This document shows, piece by piece, positions 53,489 through 63,939 of a DNA stretch of 64,000 bases. The position numbers and the translations under genes are program-made. This stretch comes from Streptomyces lavendulae subsp. lavendulae. Lineage in GTDB: Bacteria > Actinomycetota > Actinomycetes > Streptomycetales > Streptomycetaceae. The first letter of the stretch is position 1. Each line of letters starts with the position of its first letter. The notes under the pieces are model-generated. The model was not told the DNA's origin. It did no database searches and worked only from the letters and a program-made list of their open reading frames with translations. Location of the stretch: positions 7,637,501-7,701,500 of the forward strand of contig NZ_CP024985.1 in assembly GCF_002803845.1 (NCBI RefSeq). The letters are read 5' to 3'.

Positions 53489-53959
53489 ATGAGCGACCTG
53501 CTGGAGCGGCTGCGCGGGCGCGGCTGGCGGATGACGTCCCAGCGGCGCGTCGTCGCGGAGGTCCTCGGCGGCGAGCACGTGCACCTCACGGCCGACGAGG
53601 TGCACGCCCGCGCCGCCCGGCTGCTGCCCGAGATCGCCCGCGCGACCGTCTACAACACCCTGGGCGAGCTGGTCGCCCTCGGCGAGGTCGCGGAGGTCTC
53701 CACCGACGGCCGGGCCAAGCGGTACGACCCCAATGCCCACCACCCGCACCAGCACCTGGTGTGTTCCGGCTGCGGCACCATCCGTGATGTCCACATGACC
53801 GGCGACCCGCTGGCCGGCCTCCCGCAGGAGCAGCGGTTCGGCTTCACGGTGTCCGGGGCCGAGGTCACCTACCGCGGGCTGTGCCCCTCCTGCGCCCGCG
53901 GCCCCGGCCCCGATCCCGGTCCCTCGCGGGCCGCGGGGGAGGGGCCGGAGCCGGCCTGA
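53489..53959 (+). CDS. Fur-family regulator (CatR/PerR/FurA type)
   Basis: A 156-residue metalloregulator: winged helix RMTSQRRVVAEVLGGEHVHL and DEVHARAARLLPEIARATVY, then the HHPHQHLVCSGCG metal segment, and a second CPSC pair giving a structural zinc site. The ligand set HHxHxH followed by CxxC fits peroxide or iron sensors of the FurA/CatR group. ATG 53489 follows GGTGA. Its divergence from katG differs from the usual furA-katG operon order but still suggests direct control through the 188-nt shared region. The last 20 residues are Pro/Gly-rich and variable. Confidence 0.92.
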   Translation: MSDLLERLRGRGWRMTSQRRVVAEVLGGEHVHLTADEVHARAARLLPEIARATVYNTLGELVALGEVAEVSTDGRAKRYDPNAHHPHQHLVCSGCGTIRDVHMTGDPLAGLPQEQRFGFTVSGAEVTYRGLCPSCARGPGPDPGPSRAAGEGPEPA

Positions 53960-53999
53960 GGCCCGTTCGAGGGGGGTAGGCGGTCACACCCCCCTTTCC

Positions 54000-55478
54000 T
54001 CACTGCTCCTGGGGCGGTTTGCCCTCCGCCGCGGAGACCTCGACGAACTCCACGTGCCCCTTGCCGTCGAGGCGCAGGACGGGCACGGCCTTGTTGCGCG
54101 GATTGCCGTTGTTCTGGAAGGAGATGAACCCGCTGGCCCCGGCCACCTGCTGGGTCCCGTCCATCTGGTGGAACATCCGGGCCACCGCGTCGCCGACGAC
54201 CTGACCCTGCCAGCGGGCGGCCATCTGGATGCCGTGCGCCGCGGCGAGCACCGCGTCGTGGCCCATCAGGGCCCCGCCGTCGTCCCGGGTGTCGCGCGGG
54301 AACCACTGGTCCAGCAGTCCGCCCGGCTGGAAGTTCTTCGCGGACGGCGCGGACACCGCCTGGGGCGCCGAGCGGTACATGTCGGGGTGGGAGAGGCCGG
54401 TGTAGAGCACCTCGATGTGCGTATCGGCGGCGTGGGCGAGCTGCTCGGCGCTCAGGTTGGTCGTGTCGTCCCCGGTGAACACCGTGAACTGCTGGTCGGT
54501 GCAGCTGCGGTTGGCGAGCGCGTCGAGGAAGTGCGTCAGGTGCTGACCGCGGCCCGCGAAGTACACCAGTTGGGGGCGCTGCTGGCACAACTGGCCGGGC
54601 ATGTAGCGCAGTTCGTTCTGCCAGGCGCTGCTGACGGAGGAGTCGTAGGTCATCCGCTCCGCCACGAGCCGGTGTTTGTCGCCGTCCTGGAAGGCCTTGG
54701 TGAAGGCGGTGCCCAGGGTGGAGGCGTAGAGGTTGCCCTCCGCCACGTCCTGGATGACGACCGCGGTGGCGATCCCCCGCCGTTTGAGGTAGCCGGCGGC
54801 CGCGTACGCCTCGTCCTCGTTCGTGGGCGCGATCCGGACGAAGCCGTTGATGCCCTGGATGTTCGTGGCGGTCAGGGTGGCGCCGACCATGGCGATGCCG
54901 TGCTCGGAGAGACGCCTTATGGCCGAGAGGTTCTCGTTGTTGCTGGGACCGAGACCGGCCACCGCGACGAGCCGGTCCGGCGAGTCCTTGCGGGCGATCA
55001 GCTCGTCGACCGTGTGCTTCCACTGGGTGGACTTGCTGCCCGGATTGGCGATCAGCAGACGGATCTTGGGGGTGGCCGCGAGGTCGCCCTGGTTGTGCCG
55101 GAACTGGGCGAGGTAGGCGCCCTGCAGTTCGTGGCGGACGCCCTCGGCCGAGTTGCTGTCGTCGGCGGTGCTGGTGAAGGAGGTGAAGTAGGCGACGCTG
55201 ACGTACGGTTCCTTGTCCGCGTTGGCGAGGACCCGGCGGTTCTCCTCCTCGATCCTGCGGGTCACCGCGTCGAGGTGCGGGGCGAACACGTAGGCGCCGT
55301 CGGTCACTCCCACGCACTCGTCGTCCGGGCCCTGTTCGACGACCCCGTCCGCGCATCTGGCCTGGCGCTCCTGGAGCCAGCCGACCCCCAGCCAGAGCGC
55401 CGTGACCAGCGCGACCGCGACGGCGGTCGCGAGGGCGACGCGGCGCACGACGTGCAGGGGCCATTCGAGTCTCGGCAC
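54000..55478 (-). CDS. Membrane-anchored type-1 periplasmic-binding-fold protein
   Basis: A 492-residue protein with one N-terminal helix (VALATAVAVALVTALWLGVG, about 14-33) and a large extracytosolic part of Leu/Ile/Val-binding (receptor family) type: KIRLLIANPGS, RLVAVAGLGPSNNENLSAIR, RRGIATAVVIQDVAEGNLYA, PQLVYFAGRGQHLTHFLDAL. It has no lipobox or ABC partners. It follows the degenerate P-loop NTPase-like gene by only 4 nt, so the pair is cotranscribed. Ligand sensing coupled to a cytosolic ATPase-like protein is an inference from this order. GTG 55478 is the only start close to the anchor. Confidence 0.8.
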   Translation of the reverse strand: MPRLEWPLHVVRRVALATAVAVALVTALWLGVGWLQERQARCADGVVEQGPDDECVGVTDGAYVFAPHLDAVTRRIEEENRRVLANADKEPYVSVAYFTSFTSTADDSNSAEGVRHELQGAYLAQFRHNQGDLAATPKIRLLIANPGSKSTQWKHTVDELIARKDSPDRLVAVAGLGPSNNENLSAIRRLSEHGIAMVGATLTATNIQGINGFVRIAPTNEDEAYAAAGYLKRRGIATAVVIQDVAEGNLYASTLGTAFTKAFQDGDKHRLVAERMTYDSSVSSAWQNELRYMPGQLCQQRPQLVYFAGRGQHLTHFLDALANRSCTDQQFTVFTGDDTTNLSAEQLAHAADTHIEVLYTGLSHPDMYRSAPQAVSAPSAKNFQPGGLLDQWFPRDTRDDGGALMGHDAVLAAAHGIQMAARWQGQVVGDAVARMFHQMDGTQQVAGASGFISFQNNGNPRNKAVPVLRLDGKGHVEFVEVSAAEGKPPQEQ

Positions 55479-55482
55479 GCGC

Positions 55483-57486
55483 TCAGCCCTCCCAGCCCGC
55501 GGTCTGGGGATCGCGCCAGTGACGGTACCGGTCCGCCTCGTCGTACAGGGCCACGATGTCGTTCCTCCGCAGTTGGGACAGCTGCGTGCAGCCGTCGGCG
55601 ATCAGGTCGTTGAGCCGCATGGCCGGGTCGGCGAGCGGATCGCTCCACACCCAGCGGGTGGTCACCAGGGTGTGGATCACCGACTCGGTGTCCATCACCC
55701 GTTCGGGGCGGCGCGGGACGAGCCCGGCGAGGAGTTCCACGGGTCCGCTGTCGGTGGGGAGCCGGTTCGGCGCGGAGGTGATCGCGTCGAACTCGGAGAT
55801 CCACTGCGCGGCCGGTACGGCGGTGAAGCGCCGCGTCAGGTGTGCGGCGACCTCCTCGGTCCGCCCGCGGGCCAGCTGGTGGTACATCTGCTGCACCGGC
55901 TTCCCCTCGCCGCGGTAGTACTCGGCGAGGAGCTCGTGCGCCGCGTCCCACCCGTCGGGGCGGGCGGCCAGCCGCCACAGGAGCAGACGGCGCAGCCACG
56001 GGTGCAGTACGGGGACCACGGCCACGGGCCCGGTCAGCAGCCAGCGGGAGCGGACCGCCCCGAACAGGGAGTCGTCGGGGCTGAGCAGCCGCGTGGCGAC
56101 GGAGAAGTCCCGGGCGGCCGCGCATGCGGCGAGGGCGGCGCGCTGGGTGTCGTCGAAGTCGCGCAGGAGGTGGCCGAGGGCCGTGTCGGCGAGGGTGGCG
56201 GAGTCGTCCCCGGCGCGCAGGTGCCGGTCGGGCAGGGTACGCAGCCAGCGGTCCTGCCGGGGGCCCGAGTCCGGGGGCGGCCCGGCCTGGCGCAGCACGT
56301 CCAGCACCTGGTGGACGGCGCGCGGCAGCCCCCCTGTCAGCCGGTGCACGAACGACGTGAGGCGGGTCAGCGGGGCCAGGTCGCCGTTCCCGCCGAGCTG
56401 GAGCTCTATCCGGATCCGCACCTCGTCCAGGTTGAGGTCGCGCAGGCGCAACGGGTACCACCAGGTGTCCTCGCTGTCGCGGGTCGGCCGGTGGGCGTTC
56501 CAGTCGGACAGGGACGCCCGGTCGGGGCCGCGCAGCTGCCAGGGCCAGGAATCGCCGGTGGCCGGGCCCCAGCGGGGCAGCCAGCGGTTGGAGCTGGCGA
56601 CGACCGTCAGCGGGTCGCTGGCGTGGCCGGCCACGACCGTCTCGTCGTGCCGGGAGCGCAGCAGCAGGTCGAGGAAGCGGCGGCCGTACTCGGTGTGGGA
56701 GTTGTCGAGGAGCAGCAGGTAGGAGCGGGGCATGAAACTGCGGGCCGAGTTGCGTCTGAGGTCCTCCAGGAACGCGGAGAACAGGACGAGGTCGAGGCGT
56801 TCCTGCGCGTTCTCGTCGCCCTCGTGACGCCAGAGGTTGAGCTCGACCAGGGCTTCCATGGGGTCCGCGCTGCGGGTCATGGGATGGCGTCCGTACCAGT
56901 GGGCCCCGGAGGTCAGCCTGCTGCCGAGCCTGCCGGCGAACAGGCCGGGCACGGTGCGGCGGCCGCGCCGCAGGGCGTCCTGGAAGAGGGCGAGGGCGGC
57001 GGTCGAGGCGCCCTCGGGCATCCCGAGCGCGCCCATCCCCACCTCGAAGAAGGCGGCCAGGTAGTCCCCGTGCCGGGCCTCGTTCTCCTCCTGGAACCGG
57101 TCGAGCTGGCGCTGCACCGCGCGCCGGCCCTCGGCGAGGCTGCGCATGCGCAGCTCCTGGTCGGAGGCGAGCAGGCCCAGGCTGAGCAGCGGGAAGTGGG
57201 AGCGCCCGTAGCGGGGCAGCTTGCGCTCCAGCTGGCGGGCCAGGAGCCCCAGGGCGTAGCGCGGCAGCAGCGACTGGGCCCCGCCGAAATTGACGAAGGC
57301 GAAGGGGTAGTCGGGCCCGAAGTGCTCCAGCAGCGCGCTGTGCGCCTCGCTGGCTCCGCTGCCCGCCGGCCCGAGGAGCATCGTCAGGGGCCGTTCGGCC
57401 GCCGGGTCCTCCTTCAGGCACGCGTCGACCAGCGACAGGATGCCGCTGCGGCCCCGCAGGCCCATGCCCGTACCCGGCTCCCTCAC
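55483..57486 (-). CDS. NTPase-like protein with a degenerate P-loop
   Basis: A 667-residue cytosolic protein. LTMLLGPAGSGASEAHSALL near residue 35 has the shape of a Walker A loop (GxxGxGxS), but the invariant Lys is Ala. A Walker B-like strand MPRSYLLLLDNSHTEYGRRF lies near residue 255. A long helical region follows, as in STAND/AAA-type regulators (HRLTGGLPRAVHQVLDVLRQ; PWLRRLLLWRLAARPDGW). It has no membrane segment or known effector domain. GTG 57486 has a G-rich sequence about 7 nt upstream. The partner gene follows after 4 nt. I do not recognise a named family. Confidence 0.78.
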   Translation of the reverse strand: MREPGTGMGLRGRSGILSLVDACLKEDPAAERPLTMLLGPAGSGASEAHSALLEHFGPDYPFAFVNFGGAQSLLPRYALGLLARQLERKLPRYGRSHFPLLSLGLLASDQELRMRSLAEGRRAVQRQLDRFQEENEARHGDYLAAFFEVGMGALGMPEGASTAALALFQDALRRGRRTVPGLFAGRLGSRLTSGAHWYGRHPMTRSADPMEALVELNLWRHEGDENAQERLDLVLFSAFLEDLRRNSARSFMPRSYLLLLDNSHTEYGRRFLDLLLRSRHDETVVAGHASDPLTVVASSNRWLPRWGPATGDSWPWQLRGPDRASLSDWNAHRPTRDSEDTWWYPLRLRDLNLDEVRIRIELQLGGNGDLAPLTRLTSFVHRLTGGLPRAVHQVLDVLRQAGPPPDSGPRQDRWLRTLPDRHLRAGDDSATLADTALGHLLRDFDDTQRAALAACAAARDFSVATRLLSPDDSLFGAVRSRWLLTGPVAVVPVLHPWLRRLLLWRLAARPDGWDAAHELLAEYYRGEGKPVQQMYHQLARGRTEEVAAHLTRRFTAVPAAQWISEFDAITSAPNRLPTDSGPVELLAGLVPRRPERVMDTESVIHTLVTTRWVWSDPLADPAMRLNDLIADGCTQLSQLRRNDIVALYDEADRYRHWRDPQTAGWEG

Positions 57487-57716
57487 GTGTGATCCCCCCC
57501 AGGACGACGCTTCCGAGGAGTAGAGACTGCCATTCGCGGCGGGAGTCAGACAGGGTTTTCCCCTCCTTGATTCGGTCCGGTCGCATCCGCGCAGGTACCG
57601 CGGGGTTCCGGGCCCGGGGAAGGGGCCGCCGGCCGGCCCGTTCCGGTGGTCCCGACGTGCGCCGCGTGCGCCGCTGACCGAGATTGGAAGTAACCGTCGG
57701 CCCCGAGGAGACGCCC

Positions 57717-58661
57717 ATGTCCGCGCAGCCCCCAGGGTCCGGTGGCCCGACAGGCGAACAGTGGGAGCTGCGCCACGGCGGCCAGCGCGCCGTCGTGGTC
57801 GAACTCGGCGGCGCCCTGCGCCACTACGAGGCGGACGGCCGGACCCTGCTGGACGGGTTCGCCGCCGACGCCCCCGTCACCGCCGGACGCGGGCAGCTGC
57901 TGGTGCCCTGGCCCAACCGGGTGGGCGGCGGCCGCTACCGGTTCGACGGCAGGGACCTGCAACTCCCGCTCAGCGAACCGGAGAACCACAACGCGATCCA
58001 CGGACTGCTGCGCTGGACCCCCTGGCGCCTGCTCGACCGCTCCGCCGACGCGCTGCGGGTCGCCGCCACCCTCCACCCCCAGCCGGGGTACCCCTTCCTG
58101 CTGGAGGTGAGCGCCGGCTACCGGCTTGACGACGACGGGCTGGAGGTCCTGGTCCGGGCCGTCAACACCGGCACCGCGAGGGCGCCGTACGGCGTGGGTC
58201 AGCACCCCTACCTGACGGTCGGCACCGACCGGGTCGACGCGGCGCTGCTCACCGTGCCCGCCCGCTCCCGGCTGCGCACCGACGACGCCGGACTGCCGAT
58301 CGGGGAGGAGCCCGTCGAGGGCACGGAGTACGACTTCCGCACCCCCCGCCCCCTCGGCGCGCAGCGGCTGGACACCGCCTTCACCGGACTCGACCGCGAC
58401 GGGGACGGCCGGGCCGTGGTCCGGCTGGCGCACCCCTCGGGGCGGCACGGTACCGACGTGTGGCTCGGCGAGGGCACCCGGTGCGTGCAGGTGTACACCG
58501 GTGACACCCTGGCCGAGCCCGAGCGGCGCCGCGGGGTCGCGGTGGAGGCCATGTCCTGCCCGGCGGACGCCTTCCGCACCGGCACCGACCTGACGGTCCT
58601 GGAGCCGGGGGACCGGCACGCGTTCCGCTGGGGCCTGAGCCCCTGGGGCAGCGCCGGCTGA
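57717..58661 (+). CDS. Aldose 1-epimerase
   Basis: A 314-residue beta-sandwich mutarotase. The first catalytic His is in NHNAIHGLLRWTPW, the second in YGVGQHPYLTVG, and the carboxylate region is in VAVEAMSCPADAF near the C-terminus. It interconverts alpha and beta anomers of hexoses. ATG 57717 has GGAG 6 nt upstream. No sugar operon adjoins; the cyclase gene follows after 64 nt. Confidence 0.92.
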   Translation: MSAQPPGSGGPTGEQWELRHGGQRAVVVELGGALRHYEADGRTLLDGFAADAPVTAGRGQLLVPWPNRVGGGRYRFDGRDLQLPLSEPENHNAIHGLLRWTPWRLLDRSADALRVAATLHPQPGYPFLLEVSAGYRLDDDGLEVLVRAVNTGTARAPYGVGQHPYLTVGTDRVDAALLTVPARSRLRTDDAGLPIGEEPVEGTEYDFRTPRPLGAQRLDTAFTGLDRDGDGRAVVRLAHPSGRHGTDVWLGEGTRCVQVYTGDTLAEPERRRGVAVEAMSCPADAFRTGTDLTVLEPGDRHAFRWGLSPWGSAG

Positions 58662-58725
58662 GCGGGACCGGACGGCGGCGACGCACCCGGCACACCCCCA
58701 CCGTCGGCGGGAAGGCGGCGATCCG

Positions 58726-59682
58726 ATGGCCCGGCACCACGAACCCCCGGCCGGCCGGCGCATGAGCGCGCGGGACTTCCGGACCCTGTACGAGCGGCTG
58801 CGCGCGGCGGCCGGCTCCGCCCAGGATCCGCACGGCCGGATCGGAGCCCTGCGCCACCTGACGCCCGAACGCGTCGCGGCGGCCGCCGCCGAGGTCCGGC
58901 TCGGGCACACGGTGTCCCTGGCCGCGCCGATCCAGACCCGGGCCGGTCCGGACGATCCCGAGCCCGCCGAGTACCGGGTGACCGGGCCCGCCGCCGGGGA
59001 GGCCACCGCGGAGGGGCTGCACTTCGCCCTGGACCGCTTCGCCATGAACGTCCACGGGGACGCCGACAGCCACCTCGACGCGCTCAACCACGTGATCTTC
59101 GACGGCGGGCTGTACGGCGGGGCCCCGGCCGGGGACGCGGGCGCCGCGGGCCCGCGCCGGCTCTCCCTCGACGCGGTCCACGACGGCATCGTGGGGCGGG
59201 GCGTGCTGCTGGACGTCCCCCGGGCGCGGGGCGTGCCCTGGCTGGAGCCGGGGGACCACGTGACGGCCGGGGACCTGACGGCCGCCGAGGCCGCCCAGGG
59301 CGTCCGGGTCGGCCCCGGGGACCTGCTGCTGGTCCGGGTGGGGCACCGGCGTCGGCGCGCGGAACTCGGCGCGTGGGAGGCGGCCTCGGCGCGGGCGGGC
59401 CTGCACCCGGACGCCCTGTCGTTCGCGGCGGAGCGGCAGGTCGCCGTCCTGGGAAGCGACGGCAACAACGACACCGCCCCCGGCGCGGTGGCGGACGTGG
59501 CCTTCCCCGTGCACGTCCTGGCCGTGCACGCGATGGGCATGCACCTGATGGACTACCTGAGCTTCGAGGAGCTGGTCGGGGCCTGCGAACGGGCGGGCCG
59601 CTGGAGCTTCCTGTGCGTGGTCGCCCCGCTGCGCCTCCCGGGCGCCACCGGGTCCCCCGTGAACCCGATCGCCGTGCTGTGA
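58726..59682 (+). CDS. Cyclase-family (kynurenine-formamidase-like) metallohydrolase
   Basis: A 318-residue protein with the metal-binding segment HGDADSHLDALNHV, a variant of the HxGTHxDxPxH motif of cyclase/arylformamidase proteins. The later strands VGPGDLLLVRVGH and VLGSDGNND and the C-terminal VHVLAVHAMGMHLMDYL fit the family. The substrate is unknown. ATG 58726 has only a weak ribosome-binding site; ATG 58762 (MSARDFRTLY) is a possible alternative. It precedes a GMC oxidoreductase gene by about 150 nt. Confidence 0.85.
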   Translation: MARHHEPPAGRRMSARDFRTLYERLRAAAGSAQDPHGRIGALRHLTPERVAAAAAEVRLGHTVSLAAPIQTRAGPDDPEPAEYRVTGPAAGEATAEGLHFALDRFAMNVHGDADSHLDALNHVIFDGGLYGGAPAGDAGAAGPRRLSLDAVHDGIVGRGVLLDVPRARGVPWLEPGDHVTAGDLTAAEAAQGVRVGPGDLLLVRVGHRRRRAELGAWEAASARAGLHPDALSFAAERQVAVLGSDGNNDTAPGAVADVAFPVHVLAVHAMGMHLMDYLSFEELVGACERAGRWSFLCVVAPLRLPGATGSPVNPIAVL

Positions 59683-59832
59683 GGGTGGCCCGCGCCGGTG
59701 CCCGCCCCGCCGGGTCGCCGTCCGGGGGAACGGCGACTACGTTCGAATGGGTGGAAATGCTTGGACTCCACACCGCGGAGCGACAGGTTCTGGCGCGACG
59801 GCAGGGCCGCGACCCCAAGGACGGTGGTCGAC

Positions 59833-61413
59833 GTGGGCGACTCTCCCCACTACGACGTCATCATCATCGGCACCGGTGCGGGCGGCGGTACCCTCGCCCA
59901 CCGGCTGGCGCCGTCCGGCAAGCGGGTCCTCCTCCTCGAACGCGGCGGCTACCTGCCGCGGGAGCGGGACAACTGGGACTCCACCGCCGTGTTCGTCAAG
60001 GGCAAGTACCGGGCCCCGGAGTTCTGGTTCGACAAGCACGGTGAGGCGTTCCCGCCCGAGGTCAACTACTACGTCGGCGGGAACACGAAGTTCTACGGGG
60101 CCGCCCTCTTCCGGCTGCGGCCCGAGGACTTCGGCGAGCTCCGCCACCACGGCGGCATCTCGCCCGCCTGGCCCCTGCGGTACGAGGACCTGGAGCCGTA
60201 CTACACGCAGGCCGAGCACCTCTACCTCGTGCACGGGCGGCACGGGGAGGATCCCGGCGAGGGGCCGGTGAGCGCGCAGTACGCCTACCCGCCCGTCGAA
60301 CACGAGCCGCGGATACAGCAGTTGAGCGACGACCTGGAGAAGAAGGGGCTGCACCCCTTCCACCTGCCCATCGGGGTCGACCTCGTCCAGGACGCCGACG
60401 GGCGGGCCGTTCCCTCCAGCGTCTGCATCCGCTGCAACCGGGTGGACGGCTTCCCCTGCCTGGTGCGCGGCAAGGCCGACGCCCAGGTGATCTGCGTGGA
60501 ACCCGCCCTGGAGCACCCCAACGTCGAGCTGCTCACCCAGGCCCACGTGGTCCGGCTGGAGACCGACGCGACCGGGCGCAGCGTCACCGCCGTCGTGGTC
60601 AGGGGCGCCGACGGCGCCGAGACCCGGTTCTCCGCCGACATCGTGGTCGTCTCCTGCGGGGCGGTGAACTCCGCGGCCCTGCTCCTGGCCTCGGCCAACG
60701 ACCGCCACCCGCGCGGACTGGCCAACAGCTCCGACGTCGTGGGCCGCCACTACATGCGGCACAACAACCTGGCCCTGATGGCGGTGTCGAAGGAACCCAA
60801 CGACACGCAGTTCCAGAAGACCCTCGCACTGCACGACTGGTACCTGGGCGCGGACGACTGGGACCACCCGCTGGGCGGCATCCAGATGCTGGGCAAGTCG
60901 GACGCCGAGCAGATCCACGGCGAGGCCCCGCGCTGGGCCGGCGCGGTCACCCCGGACATGCCGTTCGAGGTGCTGGCGCACCACGCCGTCGACTTCTGGC
61001 TGTGCGGCGAGGACCTCCCGATGCCCGACAACCGGGTCACCCTGGACGGTGACGGCGCCATCCACCTCGCGCTCGACGAGAAGAACAACACGGAAGGTCT
61101 GGAGCGGCTGCGGCACAAGCTCCAGGGCATGCTCGGACACCTGGGCATGCACGAACACCACCTGCTGCCGCACAGCATCTACCTCCACAAGGGCATGCCG
61201 ATCGGGGCCACCGCGCACCAGGCGGGCACCGTCCGGTTCGGCACGGACCCGGCGGCCTCCGCCCTGGACATCCACTGCAAGGCCCACGACCTCGACAACC
61301 TGTACGTGGTCGACACGAGCTTCTTCCCGAGCATCGGCGCGGTCAACCCGTCCCTGACGGCCATCGCCAACGCGCTGCGGGTCGGCGACCACCTCCTGGC
61401 CCGGCTGAACTGA
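59833..61413 (+). CDS. GMC-family FAD oxidoreductase
   Basis: A 526-residue flavoprotein. VIIIGTGAGGGTLAHRLA (about 9-26) is the FAD-binding motif, NYYVGGNTKFYGAALFRLR the GMC signature region, and the C-terminal AHQAGTVRFGTDPAASALDI with DTSFFPSIGAVNPSLTAIA carries the active-site His and Asn. It oxidises an alcohol or sugar; there is no signal peptide. GTG 59833 has AAGGA 11 nt upstream; GTG 59824 is an alternative. It belongs with the SDR gene downstream, and cholesterol-, choline- or glucose-type substrates are all possible. Confidence 0.9.
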   Translation: MGDSPHYDVIIIGTGAGGGTLAHRLAPSGKRVLLLERGGYLPRERDNWDSTAVFVKGKYRAPEFWFDKHGEAFPPEVNYYVGGNTKFYGAALFRLRPEDFGELRHHGGISPAWPLRYEDLEPYYTQAEHLYLVHGRHGEDPGEGPVSAQYAYPPVEHEPRIQQLSDDLEKKGLHPFHLPIGVDLVQDADGRAVPSSVCIRCNRVDGFPCLVRGKADAQVICVEPALEHPNVELLTQAHVVRLETDATGRSVTAVVVRGADGAETRFSADIVVVSCGAVNSAALLLASANDRHPRGLANSSDVVGRHYMRHNNLALMAVSKEPNDTQFQKTLALHDWYLGADDWDHPLGGIQMLGKSDAEQIHGEAPRWAGAVTPDMPFEVLAHHAVDFWLCGEDLPMPDNRVTLDGDGAIHLALDEKNNTEGLERLRHKLQGMLGHLGMHEHHLLPHSIYLHKGMPIGATAHQAGTVRFGTDPAASALDIHCKAHDLDNLYVVDTSFFPSIGAVNPSLTAIANALRVGDHLLARLN

Positions 61414-61426
61414 CCTCCTCGCCTCC

Positions 61427-61464
61427 TGGGCCGACCGGAGGAAGATCCTCGGCCGAACGGCCCA
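61427..61464 (-). promoter_or_regulatory. Weak tandem DevR/OsdR-like boxes before the SDR gene
   Basis: TGGGCCGACCGGAGGA (61427-61442) and TCGGCCGAACGGCCCA (61449-61464) resemble the inverted box form; the second agrees at 11 of 16 positions. Their starts are 22 nt apart, the same spacing as at 7483/7505. They lie before the SDR and cydAB genes. Confidence 0.3.
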
Positions 61465-61570
61465 ACGGGGGCCCGCCCGGCGGGCCCGCCGCCTCGGCCG
61501 GTGCTTGTGTGGGCCGTCGGTCCGGTCGGTCCGGTCGGCCCGGGGCCGCGCATCGAGGAGGCAGCACGAC

Positions 61571-62410
<840 letters not shown>

Positions 62411-62457
62411 CCTCCCTCGCCCGTGCGCCGGTCACGGCACTAGCAGCGAAGGCACGC

Positions 62458-63939
62458 ATGCACACCACGGTCCACCTGCTCGCCGACGCCCCCGCCCAGC
62501 TGCTCCCCGCCAGGGAGCTGATGGCCTTCACCCTCGCCTCCCACATCATCCTCGTGCCCATGGGCGTGGCCCTGCCGCTCATCACCCTCGTGATGCACTA
62601 CCGCGGCCTGCGCCACGACGACCCCACCGCCCTCCTGCTGGCCCGGCGCTGGTCGGCCGTCATGGCGGTGCAGTTCGCCGTCGGCATCGTCACCGGCACC
62701 GTCCTCTCCTTCGAGTTCGGCCTGCTCTGGCCCGGCCTGATGGGCAGGTGGGGCGACGTGTTCGGCATCGGGTTCGGGGTCGAGGCGTGGGCGTTCTTCC
62801 TCGAAGCGGTGCTCATCGCCATCTACCTCTACGGCTGGCGCCGGCTGAAGCCCCGTACGCACTTCCTGCTCGGCCTCCCGCTCCCCGCCGTCGCGCTGAT
62901 GGGGGCGTTCGGCATCCTGGCCGCCAACTCCTGGATGAACACGCCGCAGGGCTTCTCCCTCGACCCCGAGGGCAACCCGGTCGACGTGAACATCTGGAAG
63001 GCCATCTTCACCCCGATGTTCGGGCCGCAGTACTGGCACTTCGTCGTGGGCATGCTGCTGACCGCCGGGTACGTGGTGGCGGGCGTCTACGCCGTCGGCT
63101 GGCTGCGCGGCCGCCGGGACCACTACCACCGGCTCGGCTTCGCCGTCCCCTTCACCCTCGCGGCCGTGGCCACTCCGGTCCAGTTCATGCTGGGGGACTC
63201 CATCGCCCGGTCGGTGTTCCACAAGCAGCCGGTGAAGTTCGCCGCGCTGGAGATCGTCTGGGAGACCGGTACCCACGTGCCCGAGTACATGTTCGGCCGT
63301 CTGCACCCGGACGGGTCGGTCTCCGGCGGCATCAAGATCCCCCAGCTCGACTCCATCCTGGCCGGCTTCAGCCCGGACACCAAGGTGATCGGACTGAGCT
63401 CCGTCCCCGAGAGCGACCGGCCCACGGCCACCCAGGCGACCATCGCCCACTGGGCCTTCGACCTCATGGTCGTGATCGGATCCGTGCTGGTGCTGCTCGC
63501 CCTCTGGTACGCGCTGGTCTGGTTCAGGCACCGCCGCCTGCCGGGCTCCCCGTGGTTCTACCGCGGCGCCGCCTGCGCGGGCGTCGCGTCGGTCCTGGCC
63601 GTGGAATGCGGCTGGGTCGCCACCGAGGTGGGTCGCCAACCCTGGATCGTGTACCAGAACATGCGGGTCGCCGAGGCGGTGACCGCGACCCGCTCCACCA
63701 GTCTGTGGATCATGTTCGGCCTGGTGGTCGTGGTGTACGTGTTCGTCTTCGGCTCCTTCCTCGCCGTCCTCCTGAAGATGCGCACCGGATGGAGGCTCGC
63801 GGACGCGCAGCAGGCGGCCGGCGGCGCGGCGGGGGCGCCGGAGACGGACACCCCGTACGGGCCCCGTCCCCCCGTCCCGGCGGGCGGCGCGCCGCCGGCC
63901 GACGGCGGAGCCGGCCCGTCCGAGGGCGGCCGGTCGTGA
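62458..63939 (+). CDS. cydA: Cytochrome bd ubiquinol/menaquinol oxidase subunit I
   Basis: A 493-residue membrane protein with about nine helices. Conserved parts are LASHIILVPMGVALPL with a heme-ligand His, GIVTGTVLSFEFGLLWPG, FGVEAWAFFLEAVLIAIYLYGW with the conserved Glu, LAANSWMNTPQGF, and VGRQPWIVY, the signature of subunit I. It reduces oxygen with quinol at very low oxygen. The Q-loop is short, as in actinobacterial and Cio-type enzymes. ATG 62458 has GAAGG 6 nt upstream; the stop overlaps cydB (GTGA). The Pro/Gly-rich last 40 residues are variable. Confidence 0.95.
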   Translation: MHTTVHLLADAPAQLLPARELMAFTLASHIILVPMGVALPLITLVMHYRGLRHDDPTALLLARRWSAVMAVQFAVGIVTGTVLSFEFGLLWPGLMGRWGDVFGIGFGVEAWAFFLEAVLIAIYLYGWRRLKPRTHFLLGLPLPAVALMGAFGILAANSWMNTPQGFSLDPEGNPVDVNIWKAIFTPMFGPQYWHFVVGMLLTAGYVVAGVYAVGWLRGRRDHYHRLGFAVPFTLAAVATPVQFMLGDSIARSVFHKQPVKFAALEIVWETGTHVPEYMFGRLHPDGSVSGGIKIPQLDSILAGFSPDTKVIGLSSVPESDRPTATQATIAHWAFDLMVVIGSVLVLLALWYALVWFRHRRLPGSPWFYRGAACAGVASVLAVECGWVATEVGRQPWIVYQNMRVAEAVTATRSTSLWIMFGLVVVVYVFVFGSFLAVLLKMRTGWRLADAQQAAGGAAGAPETDTPYGPRPPVPAGGAPPADGGAGPSEGGRS

